Shown here: positions 55,306 through 64,000 of the stretch, one piece after another
Position numbering within the stretch: the stretch's first letter is position 1
Layout of the letters: every line of letters begins with the position of its first letter
Source of the DNA: Bacteroidota bacterium
Lineage (GTDB): Bacteria; Bacteroidota; Bacteroidia; Chitinophagales; Chitinophagaceae
Assembly: GCA_029573235.1 (NCBI GenBank)
Contig: JAKQGX010000008.1
Location: 1-64,000 of the forward strand
Direction: 5' to 3'
Length of the DNA stretch: 64,000 nucleotides
The notes under the pieces: model-generated
What the model was told of the DNA's origin: nothing
Seen by the model: the letters and a program-made list of their open reading frames with translations, nothing else
Databases searched by the model: none
Program-made: the position numbers and the translations under genes

Positions 55306-55893
55306 TTAGTAGTAAATTTTATGATTGATGATGTTCAGCTTTTTCTCTTTATGCATTTTAATTAGGGTGCGAATGACCGTTTCTATGCGTAGTCCGGTGA
55401 ACTCTGCAATTTGCTTTCGGGTATAGGGTACTAGTTGTGGAGTTTCCTGATTATAACTTGGAGTGTTCTTTAAAAATTGAACGATCTTTTCCTCCGGAGT
55501 GGTGCTCACCCATATCTGCGCTGATTTAGACTTGTCGTAAATCCTTTTGGCAAAGGTAAACAGCATCTCTTGCGCAATCTCTGGATAGTCGCGGATAATA
55601 TCCAATAGACCTTCTCGAGCAATACGAATGATCGTACTTTCCTCTTTGGCTTTTGCCGAATTAGGATAGGGGAGTGACAGTAAAATAGGTGGTTCCCCAA
55701 AGCTATCTCCATTTTTAAAAATGCTTTGTGCAAGTGTCTTTCCCTCAGCATTGGAAGTATAAACTTTGATGGTGCCTTCCAACACTTGATAATAATAATT
55801 GGGAAGATCACCTTCATGAAATATCATTGCTTCTTTTTCGTATTTAATGGCATAGCCACCGTATGTAATCAGTATGTTATTATCAATTTGCAT
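55306..55893 (-). CDS. Crp/Fnr-family transcriptional regulator (copy 2)
   Basis: The 195-residue protein has a cNMP-binding fold (MIFHEGDLPNYYYQVLEGTIKVY, FGEPPILLSLPYPNSAKA) and a C-terminal HTH (about 155-190) with YTRKQIAEFTGLRIETVIRTLIKMHKE. The spacing of the binding domain and the lack of Fnr-type cysteines leave the effector open (cNMP, heme or redox). It is co-transcribed with the heme-copper-oxidase-like gene. Confidence 0.9.
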   Translation of the reverse strand: MQIDNNILITYGGYAIKYEKEAMIFHEGDLPNYYYQVLEGTIKVYTSNAEGKTLAQSIFKNGDSFGEPPILLSLPYPNSAKAKEESTIIRIAREGLLDIIRDYPEIAQEMLFTFAKRIYDKSKSAQIWVSTTPEEKIVQFLKNTPSYNQETPQLVPYTRKQIAEFTGLRIETVIRTLIKMHKEKKLNIINHKIYY

Positions 55894-56180
55894 GCTTTGT
55901 GGCTATCTACAAGAAGGCGAAAAATAATTTAGTAGCCATAAAATTAATACGGAAATACGAAACCGGTAATAATGCTATTCGCAACTAAACATAGTTTGCT
56001 ATTCGTACTTGCAAAGGTACTGACAGGCTGCATTACGCTAATATCATCCTTTCTGATTTTAAACAGCGTTCCATTTCTATCGCGCTGACATTCATCATGG
56101 GTGCATCGCATCACCCGATTGAAATAATCAAATACTACAATCACATGACAAGATGGAGCAATAATTTTGGTGAAAATGGC

Positions 56181-57773
56181 TTATGTCGTTGCCGTCTTAA
56201 ATTCGCTGGTGAAGTGAAATTCGATGTCGGGATTGTTTTGTCGCTCGGTATTTAAAAACCATTCGCTCTGTGCCAAATACACTAGGTTGCCATCTTTATC
56301 TTCCATGACATTCGATTGCTTGAAACGAACAAAATCTTCAACTTTCTTTTTATCTCCGGTTATCCAACAAGCTTTATAGAAGCTCAAAGGCATAAAGGCT
56401 ACCGAAGCACCATACTCTTGCAAGAGTCGGTATTGTATCACCTCAAACTGTAGTTCACCTACACAACCGATGATTTTTCTGTTGCCACCATGCTGGGTAA
56501 ACAATTGCGCAACCCCTTCATCGGTAAGCTGTCGAATGCCTTTTTCCAGTTGCTTTGTCTTCATGGGGTCTTTGTTGACCAACTCTTTAAAGATTTCCGG
56601 AGAGAAAGTAGGAATGCCTGTAAACTGTAACAATTCACCTTCGGTTAAGGTATCTCCAATTTTAAAATTGCCGGTGTCAAATAAGCCCACCACATCGCCC
56701 GGAAAGGCTTCTTCAATAATGTCTTTATCTCTGGCAAGGAAGGAATAAGGGTTACTGAAACGCACGTCTTTTTCTAATCTTGTGTGCTTATAATAGGTGT
56801 TGCGTTCAAACTTTCCGGAACATACTCTTAAAAAGGCGATACGGTCGCGATGGCGAGGGTCGAGGTTGGCATGTATTTTAAAAATAAATCCGGTAAACTT
56901 ATCTTCACTGACATCCACAAAACGCTTATCCGTTTGTCTTCCCAAAGGTTTGGGTGCAATGCTGATAAAGGTATCCAGCAATTCTTTCACCCCAAAATTA
57001 TTGACCGCACTGCCAAAAAACACAGGGGCAACTTCGCCCTTCAAATACTTGTCGGTATCCAGCACTCCATATACTCCTTCCAATAGCTCTACGTCTTCAC
57101 GCAGTTGTTTGGCATCGCGATCACCTACTTTTTTATCCAGTAACTCGTCATGGATGTCCGGAATGGGAAAGGTATTTTCAGTAGTTGCTTTTTGGTTGGC
57201 GGTAAACAGGTTTAGGCTTTTGTCATAAAGGTTGTACACTCCCTTAAACTCCTTTCCCATGTTGATGGGCCAAGTCAAGGGGTGTAAGGATAGTTTTAGT
57301 TCCTTTTCAATTTCGTCCAGCAAATCGAAAGGAAACTTTCCATCACGGTCCAGTTTGTTTACAAATACAATCACGGGCGTGTCGCGCATTCGGCACACTT
57401 CTACCAGCCTTCTGGTTTGCTCTTCCACCCCATTCACGCTATCTATCACTAATATGACGCTGTCCACCGCTGTTAATGTACGATAGGTGTCTTCTGCAAA
57501 GTCCTTGTGCCCGGGCGTATCCAGAAGATTAATCAAAGCCCCGTTATACTCAAAGCTCATTACAGATGTAGCCACCGAAATACCCCGCTGGCGCTCAATT
57601 TCCATAAAATCACTCGTGGCACTCTTCTTTATTTTATTGCTTTTCACGGCACCGGCTACTTGTATGGCACCGCCAAACAACAATAGCTTTTCGGTCAATG
57701 TAGTCTTACCGGCATCCGGGTGCGATATGATGGCAAAGGTTCGGCGCTTGTTAATTTCTTTATCGTATTTCAT
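56181..57773 (-). CDS. prfC: Peptide chain release factor 3
   Basis: The 530-residue GTPase has G1 PDAGKTTL, G3 [13 protein letters not shown]4 NKLDRDG, and RF3-specific segments: [20 protein letters not shown] and later [20 protein letters not shown]. It recycles RF1/RF2 after peptide release. It is transcribed alone. Position and length fit the family. Confidence 0.96.
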   Translation of the reverse strand: MKYDKEINKRRTFAIISHPDAGKTTLTEKLLLFGGAIQVAGAVKSNKIKKSATSDFMEIERQRGISVATSVMSFEYNGALINLLDTPGHKDFAEDTYRTLTAVDSVILVIDSVNGVEEQTRRLVEVCRMRDTPVIVFVNKLDRDGKFPFDLLDEIEKELKLSLHPLTWPINMGKEFKGVYNLYDKSLNLFTANQKATTENTFPIPDIHDELLDKKVGDRDAKQLREDVELLEGVYGVLDTDKYLKGEVAPVFFGSAVNNFGVKELLDTFISIAPKPLGRQTDKRFVDVSEDKFTGFIFKIHANLDPRHRDRIAFLRVCSGKFERNTYYKHTRLEKDVRFSNPYSFLARDKDIIEEAFPGDVVGLFDTGNFKIGDTLTEGELLQFTGIPTFSPEIFKELVNKDPMKTKQLEKGIRQLTDEGVAQLFTQHGGNRKIIGCVGELQFEVIQYRLLQEYGASVAFMPLSFYKACWITGDKKKVEDFVRFKQSNVMEDKDGNLVYLAQSEWFLNTERQNNPDIEFHFTSEFKTATT

Positions 57774-57902
57774 GCTATGGTGTCAACAAATGGACGTAAT
57801 ACTTTCTAATCCGTTACGGGCAATTGCCGGCGGCGTGCAAAGTTGCAAAAAAATATTAAATGCTCGGAAGCCAGTTCAGCACCTCCATTCGAATAAGACG
57901 TG

Positions 57903-58910
57903 TTAGGATGCGTTCATGTCATGCGCTAATTCGTAGATAACCTGAAGCAGGGTCTCACCAACGGCTTTCAACGTGGCTTTATCAATAATGCTCATGTTGT
58001 CTTTGTGAGTATGCCAATGTGGTGCAAAGGGCGATTCGGTATGGGTGCTGAGGTTAATAATGTCAACCGTTGGAATGCGTGTCAGCTCGTTGATATAGGC
58101 ATGGTCGTCGGTAATGTAGCCGCCCGCAGTAAAGGGAAAGTAAGAAGAGTATCCGGCTCTTCCGGCTGCCTTCCAAATGTTTTGCTGTATGTTGCCGGCA
58201 AATTTGGTCGAGATTCCTTCCAATGGAAATCGTGCGTCACGCGCACCTACCATATCCAGCAATATGCCGAAGGAAGCCGTATATCCGGGTACATGTGGGT
58301 TCTTCGCCCAGTATTGGGTGCCCAATGCGTAGCTATCATCTCCCCATTCTGTTTTGCCATAGTCTTCCACATCGGTAAAAAAGATGTCAATGCCTAGGTC
58401 TGCCGGTAAGGGTTGGGATTTTATCTGTCGTGCCAACTCCAGCAGTACTCCTACACCGCTTCCACCATCGTCGGCAGCTACAATTGGCTTATTGGTGTCT
58501 TTCACATCTCGGTCTGCCCAAGGACGACTATCCCAGTGTGCCAGCAACAGTATGCGCTTGCTTGCTGCGGGATGAATGCTGCCAATTAGATTGATACAAG
58601 GAAGTATGGTGCCATTGCCGGCACGCACTTTTACATCTTGTACATAAACGGTATCGCAAAATTCTGCGAGACGTTGCTGCATCCAAGTAGCCGCTTTCCG
58701 TTGAGCAGCTGTACCCGGCACTCTTGGTCCAAAATCGACTTGCGCTTGAATATACGCATAAGCACTATCGGCATTAAAACTGGGTTTGCTTATGACGGGT
58801 TGTTCTCCGGTTGTTTCGGAAGATTCTGTATCCGTTGAGGGCTGGTCTTTGCAAGAAAAAAATACAATCGAAAGAAGGAATAATAGCGTTGTGAAATGGA
58901 TATTGCGCAT
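57903..58910 (-). CDS. M28-family metallopeptidase / glutaminyl-cyclase-like lipoprotein
   Basis: The 335-residue protein has a lipoprotein signal (VFFSC, Cys20). The M28/QC fold follows: LAHWDSRPWADRD, AADDGGSGVGVLLELAR (metal ligands), DVEDYGKTEWGDDSYALGTQYW, and HWHTHKDNMSIID. The Asp/Glu/His pattern fits both an aminopeptidase and glutaminyl-peptide cyclotransferase. A hairpin with a T-tract ends six nucleotides before its ATG, so its translation-start region is unusual. It lies 73 nt from omp28. Confidence 0.85.
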   Translation of the reverse strand: MRNIHFTTLLFLLSIVFFSCKDQPSTDTESSETTGEQPVISKPSFNADSAYAYIQAQVDFGPRVPGTAAQRKAATWMQQRLAEFCDTVYVQDVKVRAGNGTILPCINLIGSIHPAASKRILLLAHWDSRPWADRDVKDTNKPIVAADDGGSGVGVLLELARQIKSQPLPADLGIDIFFTDVEDYGKTEWGDDSYALGTQYWAKNPHVPGYTASFGILLDMVGARDARFPLEGISTKFAGNIQQNIWKAAGRAGYSSYFPFTAGGYITDDHAYINELTRIPTVDIINLSTHTESPFAPHWHTHKDNMSIIDKATLKAVGETLLQVIYELAHDMNAS

Positions 58911-58942
58911 AAAAAAGCCTTGTCAGAATGGAATGACAAGGC
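58911..58942 (-). terminator. omp28 terminator ending at the next start codon
   Basis: On the minus strand, arms GCCTTGTCA (58942-58934) and TGACAAGGC (58925-58917) pair perfectly over 9 bp with an 8-nt loop, then TTTTTT and immediately ATG of the M28 gene. No ribosome binding site fits between hairpin and start. Confidence 0.75.
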
Positions 58943-58983
58943 AAAATAAACGAAAATGCTTTAGTGCAAAAAAGAGAATAATG

Positions 58984-59859
58984 TTAAGGCTTCAACTTTG
59001 CCTCTACCGATTGTTGTACTTCTTTGTCGCCGGTTTCGTTGTTATGCACAAAGGCAATAATGTTGAGGTTGTCCACATTCCAATCTTTTCCGGTGGGCAG
59101 TTTGTATTTTATTACTTTTTGAAACACCCTTCCCGCTTCTTTCGTAGCAAGGTTGTCCAGTAAAGCGTTACCCGTAACGTTGGTCAGCATATCGCGCAAT
59201 ACATGGTTGTGTTCATAGTCCGGAATTACGTCCAACCCCTTGTCTTGGGCATCAATGATTTTATCTTCTGTAATAACGATGGTGTAGCTCTGTTTCTTTG
59301 AAATGGCAGCCGTGTACGCCCCCTTTAGTACAATGGTAGCTTCGCCGGTGGCAGCGTCAAAGGTAGAACTTAGATATAGGTTGAGAGGAGCTGCCACCGC
59401 TAAACGTTGCTTGATGATGTCCATCCATTTGGTTCTGGCTTCAATAAAATAAGCAGTGCCTTGCAAGGTGCGGTCAAAAACAGCTGCCGGTTTGTTGGGC
59501 TCACCACCAAAATACGTGTTGAATAAATCTACGGCAAAGGTGGTTCGGAAATCATATTTCGAAAGTCCGGAAATGGGCGAAGTGAGGCTACCGCCATGTA
59601 GTCCAATAACTAACAATCGTCCGGGGTAGGTTGTATCAGCTTTATGTAATTCAGCAGCGCCATCCGGACAGTTGGGGCACTTCACACCGGTTGCTTCTTC
59701 TATCAATATCTTTCGAAGGCTTGCCGATTCTGGAATGGCTAAGTAAGTAGTATCACTTAAGGTTTGTCCGCTTTTTCCGGTATCCAAAGGGATTTTTTCA
59801 GTACAAGAAGTAAGTGCAATTGCCAATAAACTCGCAGCGGATAAAAAGATTTTTTTCAT
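58984..59859 (-). CDS. Omp28-related outer-membrane lipoprotein
   Basis: From the ATG at 59859 the 291-residue protein has a lipoprotein signal (LTSC, Cys19). The Omp28 pattern follows: KILIEEATGVKCPNCPDGAAELH, a thioredoxin-like CxxC (CPNC) segment, and VIGLHGGSLTSPISGLSKYDFRT. Omp28 proteins are Bacteroidota surface lipoproteins of unsettled role. A TTG at 59871 is in frame but weaker. The gene ends before the hairpin at 58911. Confidence 0.85.
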   Translation of the reverse strand: MKKIFLSAASLLAIALTSCTEKIPLDTGKSGQTLSDTTYLAIPESASLRKILIEEATGVKCPNCPDGAAELHKADTTYPGRLLVIGLHGGSLTSPISGLSKYDFRTTFAVDLFNTYFGGEPNKPAAVFDRTLQGTAYFIEARTKWMDIIKQRLAVAAPLNLYLSSTFDAATGEATIVLKGAYTAAISKKQSYTIVITEDKIIDAQDKGLDVIPDYEHNHVLRDMLTNVTGNALLDNLATKEAGRVFQKVIKYKLPTGKDWNVDNLNIIAFVHNNETGDKEVQQSVEAKLKP

Positions 59860-59922
59860 AAAAAATATCAACTCTAGCAGACGAAATTAGAAAGAAAATA
59901 GCACAATTTCTGAAGGAATATA

Positions 59923-60339
59923 ATGAAACAAGTATCTTTACCTACTAAAGCAAAAGGCATTATGGAAGAAACGAAAAGACAACGGCAAGTGGCACAGCTA
60001 GTGCTGGAGGAAATGAGTGATATTTTTCAAAGAGAAGGCATCAATGTCATACAGGGCGGTATGGTTTCCATTTCAAAAGTGACCATTACTCCGGATATAT
60101 TAGAAGCACGTATTTTCTTAAGCTTATTTAAGATTGAAGATCATAAAGCATTAATGACTGCTATAAAAGAGCGCACCAAAGAATTCAGAAATCAATTGGG
60201 AATGCGCGTCAGAAACCAATTACGTCGTGTGCCGGAATTACATTTCTTTGAAGACGATACCTTGGAATATGTAGATAAAATGGAAACCATTTTTAAACAA
60301 TTGAAACAAGAAAGAGAAGAGAAAGAAGGGAAAGCATAG
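59923..60339 (+). CDS. rbfA: Ribosome-binding factor A
   Basis: The protein has the RbfA pattern: KRQRQVAQLVLEEMSDIFQ at the N-terminus, GMVSISKVTITPDILEARIFLSL and RVPELHFFEDDTLEYVDKMETIF. It assists late 30S maturation. The ATG at 59923 has AAGGA upstream (138 residues). The ATG at 59962 is nearer the usual family start (125 residues). The functional start is therefore uncertain. Confidence 0.94.
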   Translation: MKQVSLPTKAKGIMEETKRQRQVAQLVLEEMSDIFQREGINVIQGGMVSISKVTITPDILEARIFLSLFKIEDHKALMTAIKERTKEFRNQLGMRVRNQLRRVPELHFFEDDTLEYVDKMETIFKQLKQEREEKEGKA

Positions 60340-60489
60340 CTCACAAGATGCGTTAATGCTTTTTCGACTATTATTATACATTGGTTTTAATATTTATCTC
60401 GATACTGGTGATTCATACACCTACCGGTTTAATATTTTTTCCTCACCATGGCAAGGTGCTTTGCCGCTAACAATCCATCTTATTACTGT

Positions 60490-60497
60490 TATATTTG
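60490..60497 (+). promoter_or_regulatory. -7 box directly before the LolC-like permease start
   Basis: TATATTTG is followed by TGCCTT and a GTG at 60504, the same 6-nt spacing as at the arginase and MacB-like genes. Confidence 0.45.
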
Positions 60498-60503
60498 TGC
60501 CTT

Positions 60504-61733
60504 GTGATACTCGTCCCACAATTGGCTTGGAGGTACTTGAAAGGCAAGCGAAGCAAAAACGCTGTACCCATTCTTTCGCGCATTAGTATGGCTGCTATTG
60601 CCGTAGCTGCCGGTGCCATGATGGTGTTATTTTCCGTATTTAATGGTTTTGAAAATCTGATAAAAGACCTTTATAAAGCTTTTTATCCTCCCATAAAAAT
60701 TACGGCAACTAAGGGAAAGTTTTTTTCACTGGAGGCTTCGCAATGGGAGCAACTGCAATCGGTAAATGGTGTAAGGTATATCAGCAGGGTTATTGAAGAC
60801 AACGTATGGCTCAATGCCAATGACGAAGATGCCCTTGCCACCATAAAGGGGATCGACACGTTGTATGGCGCAGTGAATAACTATCGGCAATATGTGGACG
60901 ATGGTGATAGCCTTGTATTGGCATCACCCGCAACCGCTATTATAGGTCGCCAGTTAGCAAACAAGCTAGGACTTTCTTCTATCACAGATCTCAGTCCATT
61001 GATGGTTTATTATCCGAATGCAACGGTTCAAAATCCCGCCTTACAACCCACCGATTTTTTACAATCACAAATGCTTAAAGTAACGGGAACGTTTACCGTT
61101 CAAGAAGAGTTCGACAGTCGTTATGTATTGGCAGCACTGCCGGTGGTGCAATCTTTGTTTTTACAAACCGGAAAATATTCTTCCTTAGAACTGAGCCTTA
61201 CGAAAGGGGCAAATCCGGATGCGGTGAAAGCCGCGCTTCAAAAAATAGTAGGCAGCAACATGCAAGTGCAAACACGCTACGAGCAAAACAAAACCCTGTA
61301 TATGGTGATGCAAACAGAGAAGTGGGCTGTTTATGCTATACTATTGCTGGTATTGATAATCGCCTCCTTTAACATGATAGGAGCACTCACCTTGCTCGTT
61401 CTTGAGAAACAAAAAGACATTGCCATATTGAAGGCATTAGGCGCTACACCATCTACGATTCGTACATTGTTCATAACTGAAGGAGTGATGTGGGCAATGG
61501 TAGGAGGCATAGTAGGGCTACTAGCTGGAGTATTATTATGCTTGGGGCAACAGCAGTTTCAATGGATAAAATTACAAGGCGCTTTTGTGGTTGAAGCCTA
61601 TCCGGTTGCGATACAATGGAAGGATATTTTGGTGATATTGGTTACGATTGTGACTATCGGAATAGCGGCATCATGGTATCCCGCTAAGCGTGCGGTTGCG
61701 GTGCGTGGTTCCCGCTTCTTCAGCACTTCGTAG
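60504..61733 (+). CDS. LolC/LolE-like lipoprotein-releasing ABC permease
   Basis: The 409-residue protein has an N-terminal MacB_PCD-like helix (SRISMAAIAVAAGAMMVLFSVFNGF) and a C-terminal FtsX-type three-helix unit (LLLVLIIASFNMIGALTLLVLEKQKDIAILKALGATPSTIRTLF, IAASWYPAKRAVAVRGSRF). In proteobacteria LolCDE releases lipoproteins from the inner membrane. The Bacteroidota counterpart probably has a similar role. No ATPase is adjacent. A GTG (60504) is preferred because a -7 box ends at 60497. A TTG at 60495 falls inside the box and another TTG lies at 60519. Confidence 0.85.
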   Translation: MILVPQLAWRYLKGKRSKNAVPILSRISMAAIAVAAGAMMVLFSVFNGFENLIKDLYKAFYPPIKITATKGKFFSLEASQWEQLQSVNGVRYISRVIEDNVWLNANDEDALATIKGIDTLYGAVNNYRQYVDDGDSLVLASPATAIIGRQLANKLGLSSITDLSPLMVYYPNATVQNPALQPTDFLQSQMLKVTGTFTVQEEFDSRYVLAALPVVQSLFLQTGKYSSLELSLTKGANPDAVKAALQKIVGSNMQVQTRYEQNKTLYMVMQTEKWAVYAILLLVLIIASFNMIGALTLLVLEKQKDIAILKALGATPSTIRTLFITEGVMWAMVGGIVGLLAGVLLCLGQQQFQWIKLQGAFVVEAYPVAIQWKDILVILVTIVTIGIAASWYPAKRAVAVRGSRFFSTS

Positions 61734-61808
61734 TGATGTGTATGTGGTGTTTGAAAAGTGGATTGCAAGATAATATTACAGCCGTCACTATCCCCCGAAA
61801 AACTTCCG

Positions 61809-62756
61809 CTAATTGAGTAGCAAAATATTCACACTGCGTTGCAATATATTGAAAGCAATCTCTGCCATCAGGTTTTCTTTGTCCAATGTAGGGTTGACCT
61901 CCGTAATTTCAAAACAGCAAATCTTGTGGTTTTGCATGAGGGAGGCAAGAATATCTTCTACCTCACGCTCTTTAAGACCATTGCTGACTGGGGTGCCTGT
62001 GCCGCGTGAAATAGAACTGTCCAACGAATCTACGTCAAAAGAAACATAGATGTCATCGCAATTGCTTAAGTGCATCAAGGCTTGGCGAACGATGTTTTCA
62101 ACTCCCTTTTTACGCACTTCTTGTACGGGTATTACTTTTATGTTGTGCTTTTTGATGAGGGCTTCTTCTTCTTTTTCATAATCGCGCAACGCAATAAAGA
62201 CAATATCTTCCGGCAATATCTTCGGTTGAATTTTGCCAATGTTTTTTAGTTTGTTCCACCAGTCTTTGGTTTTTTCATCTACTTCATGCAGTTTGTTTTC
62301 GATATTGTCTTCGCCCAAAGCTGTAGCCAAAGGCATACCATGCATATTGCCTGATGGGGTAGTGAAGGGGGTATGCATATCGGCGTGCGCATCTATCCAA
62401 ATCACACCTAATCGGTTTTTGGGTTTTGCCATTTTGATACCGGCAATGGTACCCCCGGCTGTACTGTGGTCGCCGGCGAGCACTAATGGAAACAAGCCTG
62501 ATTTGAGGGTATCGTTTACGGCTTGCGATACACGATCGTACATGGTGTAAATACCGTGAATCCGCTTTGCATAAGGGGATTGCACCGGCTCGTACAATAG
62601 TTTGTTTTCTGTTTCTACAAGTTCGGTTGGAAAGTTTACAAAGAAGTTGCTCATAAAGTCGAGTGCGGCTATTTGCATGGCATCTACTCCTAGGCTGGCA
62701 CCGCGTGTACCGGCACCTATCTCAGATTTTACTTCAATGATTTTTATGTTTCGCAT
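61809..62756 (-). CDS. Arginase/agmatinase-family ureohydrolase
   Basis: The 315-residue protein has all six classical metal ligands in canonical contexts: AGDHSTAGG, IDAHADMHTP, and SFDVDSLDSSISRGTGTPVSNGL. EITEVNPTLDKENLMAEIA follows. It is closer to arginase than the enzyme at 17390. Arginine breakdown is the likely role, but an agmatinase is possible. A Met codon at 62831 would overlap the BamA-like gene, so the ATG at 62756 is used. A -7 box ends six nucleotides upstream. Confidence 0.9.
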   Translation of the reverse strand: MRNIKIIEVKSEIGAGTRGASLGVDAMQIAALDFMSNFFVNFPTELVETENKLLYEPVQSPYAKRIHGIYTMYDRVSQAVNDTLKSGLFPLVLAGDHSTAGGTIAGIKMAKPKNRLGVIWIDAHADMHTPFTTPSGNMHGMPLATALGEDNIENKLHEVDEKTKDWWNKLKNIGKIQPKILPEDIVFIALRDYEKEEEALIKKHNIKVIPVQEVRKKGVENIVRQALMHLSNCDDIYVSFDVDSLDSSISRGTGTPVSNGLKEREVEDILASLMQNHKICCFEITEVNPTLDKENLMAEIAFNILQRSVNILLLN

Positions 62757-62762
62757 CGTGGG

Positions 62763-62770
62763 CAAATATA
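62763..62770 (-). promoter_or_regulatory. -7 box directly before the arginase-family gene
   Basis: On the minus strand TATATTTG is followed by CCCACG and ATG (62756). It lies in the 58-nt gap after the BamA-like stop, so the gene can be transcribed on its own. Confidence 0.5.
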
Positions 62771-62814
62771 GCACATTATCCTGCCGAATGGAAAAGCTAA
62801 AAGGCAGTTGTTCT

Positions 62815-64000
62815 TTAGAAGGGATAGCCAATAGCTACATTCAAAATGATATTGTTCCGGCGCCATTGTTGGGAGCCTAAAGCGATCTCATCTACTACCC
62901 AACCACTGTTGCTGCCATACGGTTTCTTAATAGGAAAGGCGGCATCAGCACGGAAAATAAAGAAACCTGCTAAGTCGAAGCGCAACCCCATACCGGTACT
63001 CACAGCCATCTCACGTCCCAGTTTCGATAGGCGAAATTCTCCTTCCGGAAAGCCTGAGGTTTTTCTTGCCAACCAAATATTACCCCCATCCGCAAAGATG
63101 GCTCCCTTCATTTTTATCACCCCATAAAACAACTGCATGATATCAAAACGATACTCAGTATTCAACTCAATTTTGATGTCGCCGGTTCGGTCGATAAATA
63201 CTCCTGAGCTATGTAGGGTGTCTTCCGCAGGGTTGAAATACCCTCCCGGACCCAGTGTTCGGATACGCCAGCCACGAATGCTGTAGGGTCCTCCGGTAAA
63301 ATATTGTTTGATATATGGAAGACTCACGGAGTGTCCGTATGGAATACCCACACCGCCATAAAAGCGAGTTGCCCATTGCGCATGGGGGCGGTTGTAGTAC
63401 CGTCTGATATCAAAATCTAATTTTACAAATTGCGCATAGTTGATGCGTAAATTACTCAAGCTATTGATACCTGCTAGGAGCCCGCCGGCTTCTTCTAAAC
63501 CGATTTTAGCGTAGGTATAGCTTTGTCCCTTATTAATAAATTGATTGGAAAAAGTATAATTGATGTTTTCTCCTTCAATGAAAACAGGGGTGTAGAGTTT
63601 CTTTAAAAACTCAACTGTATCCAACCTTCGCTGAAAAGAATCGGAGACGTAGGGGAGCCTGAAATTATTGATAAGAATAGGTGATAGTTCCCAACTTTGC
63701 GTAGCTGTTTGTCGCCAGTTGTAAGTATATCCTCCGGTAATATTAGTGGCGGTAAATAGAGAAACCCTTTCTAAGATATTAGCACCTATACTGATGATAG
63801 TACGTGGTGTGTTTTTGTTTTTGAACTTCACATGAAAGGGAACGATAAACTTCGGAAAGTTGAGGCTGGCAGTAATACCAGCATTGCGAGAAAAGAGTTG
63901 AAACCGTTTGAAAAGTTGCTCTCCTTTGTTTTGGTCAAGATTGGATTCTAATCCTCCACGAAGAGAGATGTTCAACAAGTTCCCTCCTTTCAAAAAGTTT
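62815..64000 (-). CDS. BamA/TamA-like surface-antigen barrel (5' end outside the window)
   Basis: The reading frame runs to the window edge without a stop, so only the C-terminal part (about 395 residues) is seen. It carries the Bac_surface_Ag barrel features: GGPYSIRGWRIRTLGPGGYF (the conserved RGW segment), GDIKIELNTEYRFDI, GAIFADGGNIWL and the C-terminal aromatic VAIGYPF signature recognised by the BAM complex. Full-length members are about 750-850 residues with POTRA-like domains upstream. Whether it is BamA or TamA cannot be decided here. Confidence 0.88.
   Translation of the reverse strand, partial: NFLKGGNLLNISLRGGLESNLDQNKGEQLFKRFQLFSRNAGITASLNFPKFIVPFHVKFKNKNTPRTIISIGANILERVSLFTATNITGGYTYNWRQTATQSWELSPILINNFRLPYVSDSFQRRLDTVEFLKKLYTPVFIEGENINYTFSNQFINKGQSYTYAKIGLEEAGGLLAGINSLSNLRINYAQFVKLDFDIRRYYNRPHAQWATRFYGGVGIPYGHSVSLPYIKQYFTGGPYSIRGWRIRTLGPGGYFNPAEDTLHSSGVFIDRTGDIKIELNTEYRFDIMQLFYGVIKMKGAIFADGGNIWLARKTSGFPEGEFRLSKLGREMAVSTGMGLRFDLAGFFIFRADAAFPIKKPYGSNSGWVVDEIALGSQQWRRNNIILNVAIGYPF

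Noticed and set aside
55944-56144. 66-codon minus-strand frame between the Crp/Fnr gene and prfC
   Set aside because: Cysteine and charged residues look random and no start signal or homology could be recognised.

Overview
The window reads as a chromosomal segment of a member of the Bacteroidota, most likely a Chitinophagaceae-like or Sphingobacteriia-like soil or water bacterium. Supporting signs are a type IX secretion (T9SS) C-terminal sorting domain, a CarboxypepD_reg/TonB-type outer-membrane receptor, the 'putative porin' and Omp28 families, a Reg_prop/Y_Y_Y sensor kinase, YfhO, PD40-OmpA proteins, and many promoters fitting the Bacteroidota sigma-A -7 box TAnnTTTG. Base composition looks moderately AT-rich and even. 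I see no transposase, integrase, phage structural gene, CRISPR array or rRNA operon.

Layout. 0-8 kb: a 23S rRNA methyltransferase, a large lipoprotein (A), and a divergent two-component system with a huge periplasmic beta-propeller sensor. 8-21 kb: mostly housekeeping genes (hscB with an abutting tRNA-Leu, a saccharopine-dehydrogenase-like oxidoreductase, a DciA-like protein with an XRE regulator, a solitary infC, prmA, an SDR enzyme, tRNA-Gly, a cation/proton antiporter, a formimidoylglutamase-like enzyme, bacilliredoxin, gmk, purB), plus a secreted protein built of about nine ~35-residue repeats. 21-31 kb: PD40-OmpA protein, cytochrome oxidase subunit I without its usual partners, an AraC regulator, DUF488, a porin, a PyrR-like phosphoribosyltransferase and a MacB-type permease. 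31-39 kb: MFS exporter, TylF-like methyltransferase, DUF486, fructose-1,6-bisphosphatase, and a three-gene envelope operon (YfhO, hexapeptide acyltransferase, flippase).

39-50 kb: TonB-type receptor, radical SAM protein, prmC, a LexA-like autocleavable XRE repressor, and a second large lipoprotein (B) paralogous to A, followed at once by a T9SS-sorted SBBP-repeat protein. 50-56 kb: an OmpA protein, then two Crp/Fnr regulators. One lies next to an outer-membrane protein/DUF6326/cytochrome-b-like operon whose last gene is split by an in-frame TAG, and the other next to a heme-copper-oxidase-like 12-TM protein. 56-64 kb: prfC, an M28 peptidase whose start codon abuts a terminator hairpin, Omp28, rbfA, a LolC/E-like permease, an arginase-family enzyme and the 3' part of a BamA/TamA-like surface antigen that runs off the window.

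The observations most worth following are the amber-interrupted cytochrome-b-like gene, the equal-length 811-residue lipoprotein paralogues, the ~35-residue repeat protein, and a recurring arrangement in which a TAnnTTTG promoter box ends only 4-6 nt before the start codon (purB, the MacB-like permease, the LolC-like permease and the arginase-family gene), which suggests leaderless mRNAs. No function was measured here. All assignments come from reading motifs by eye.
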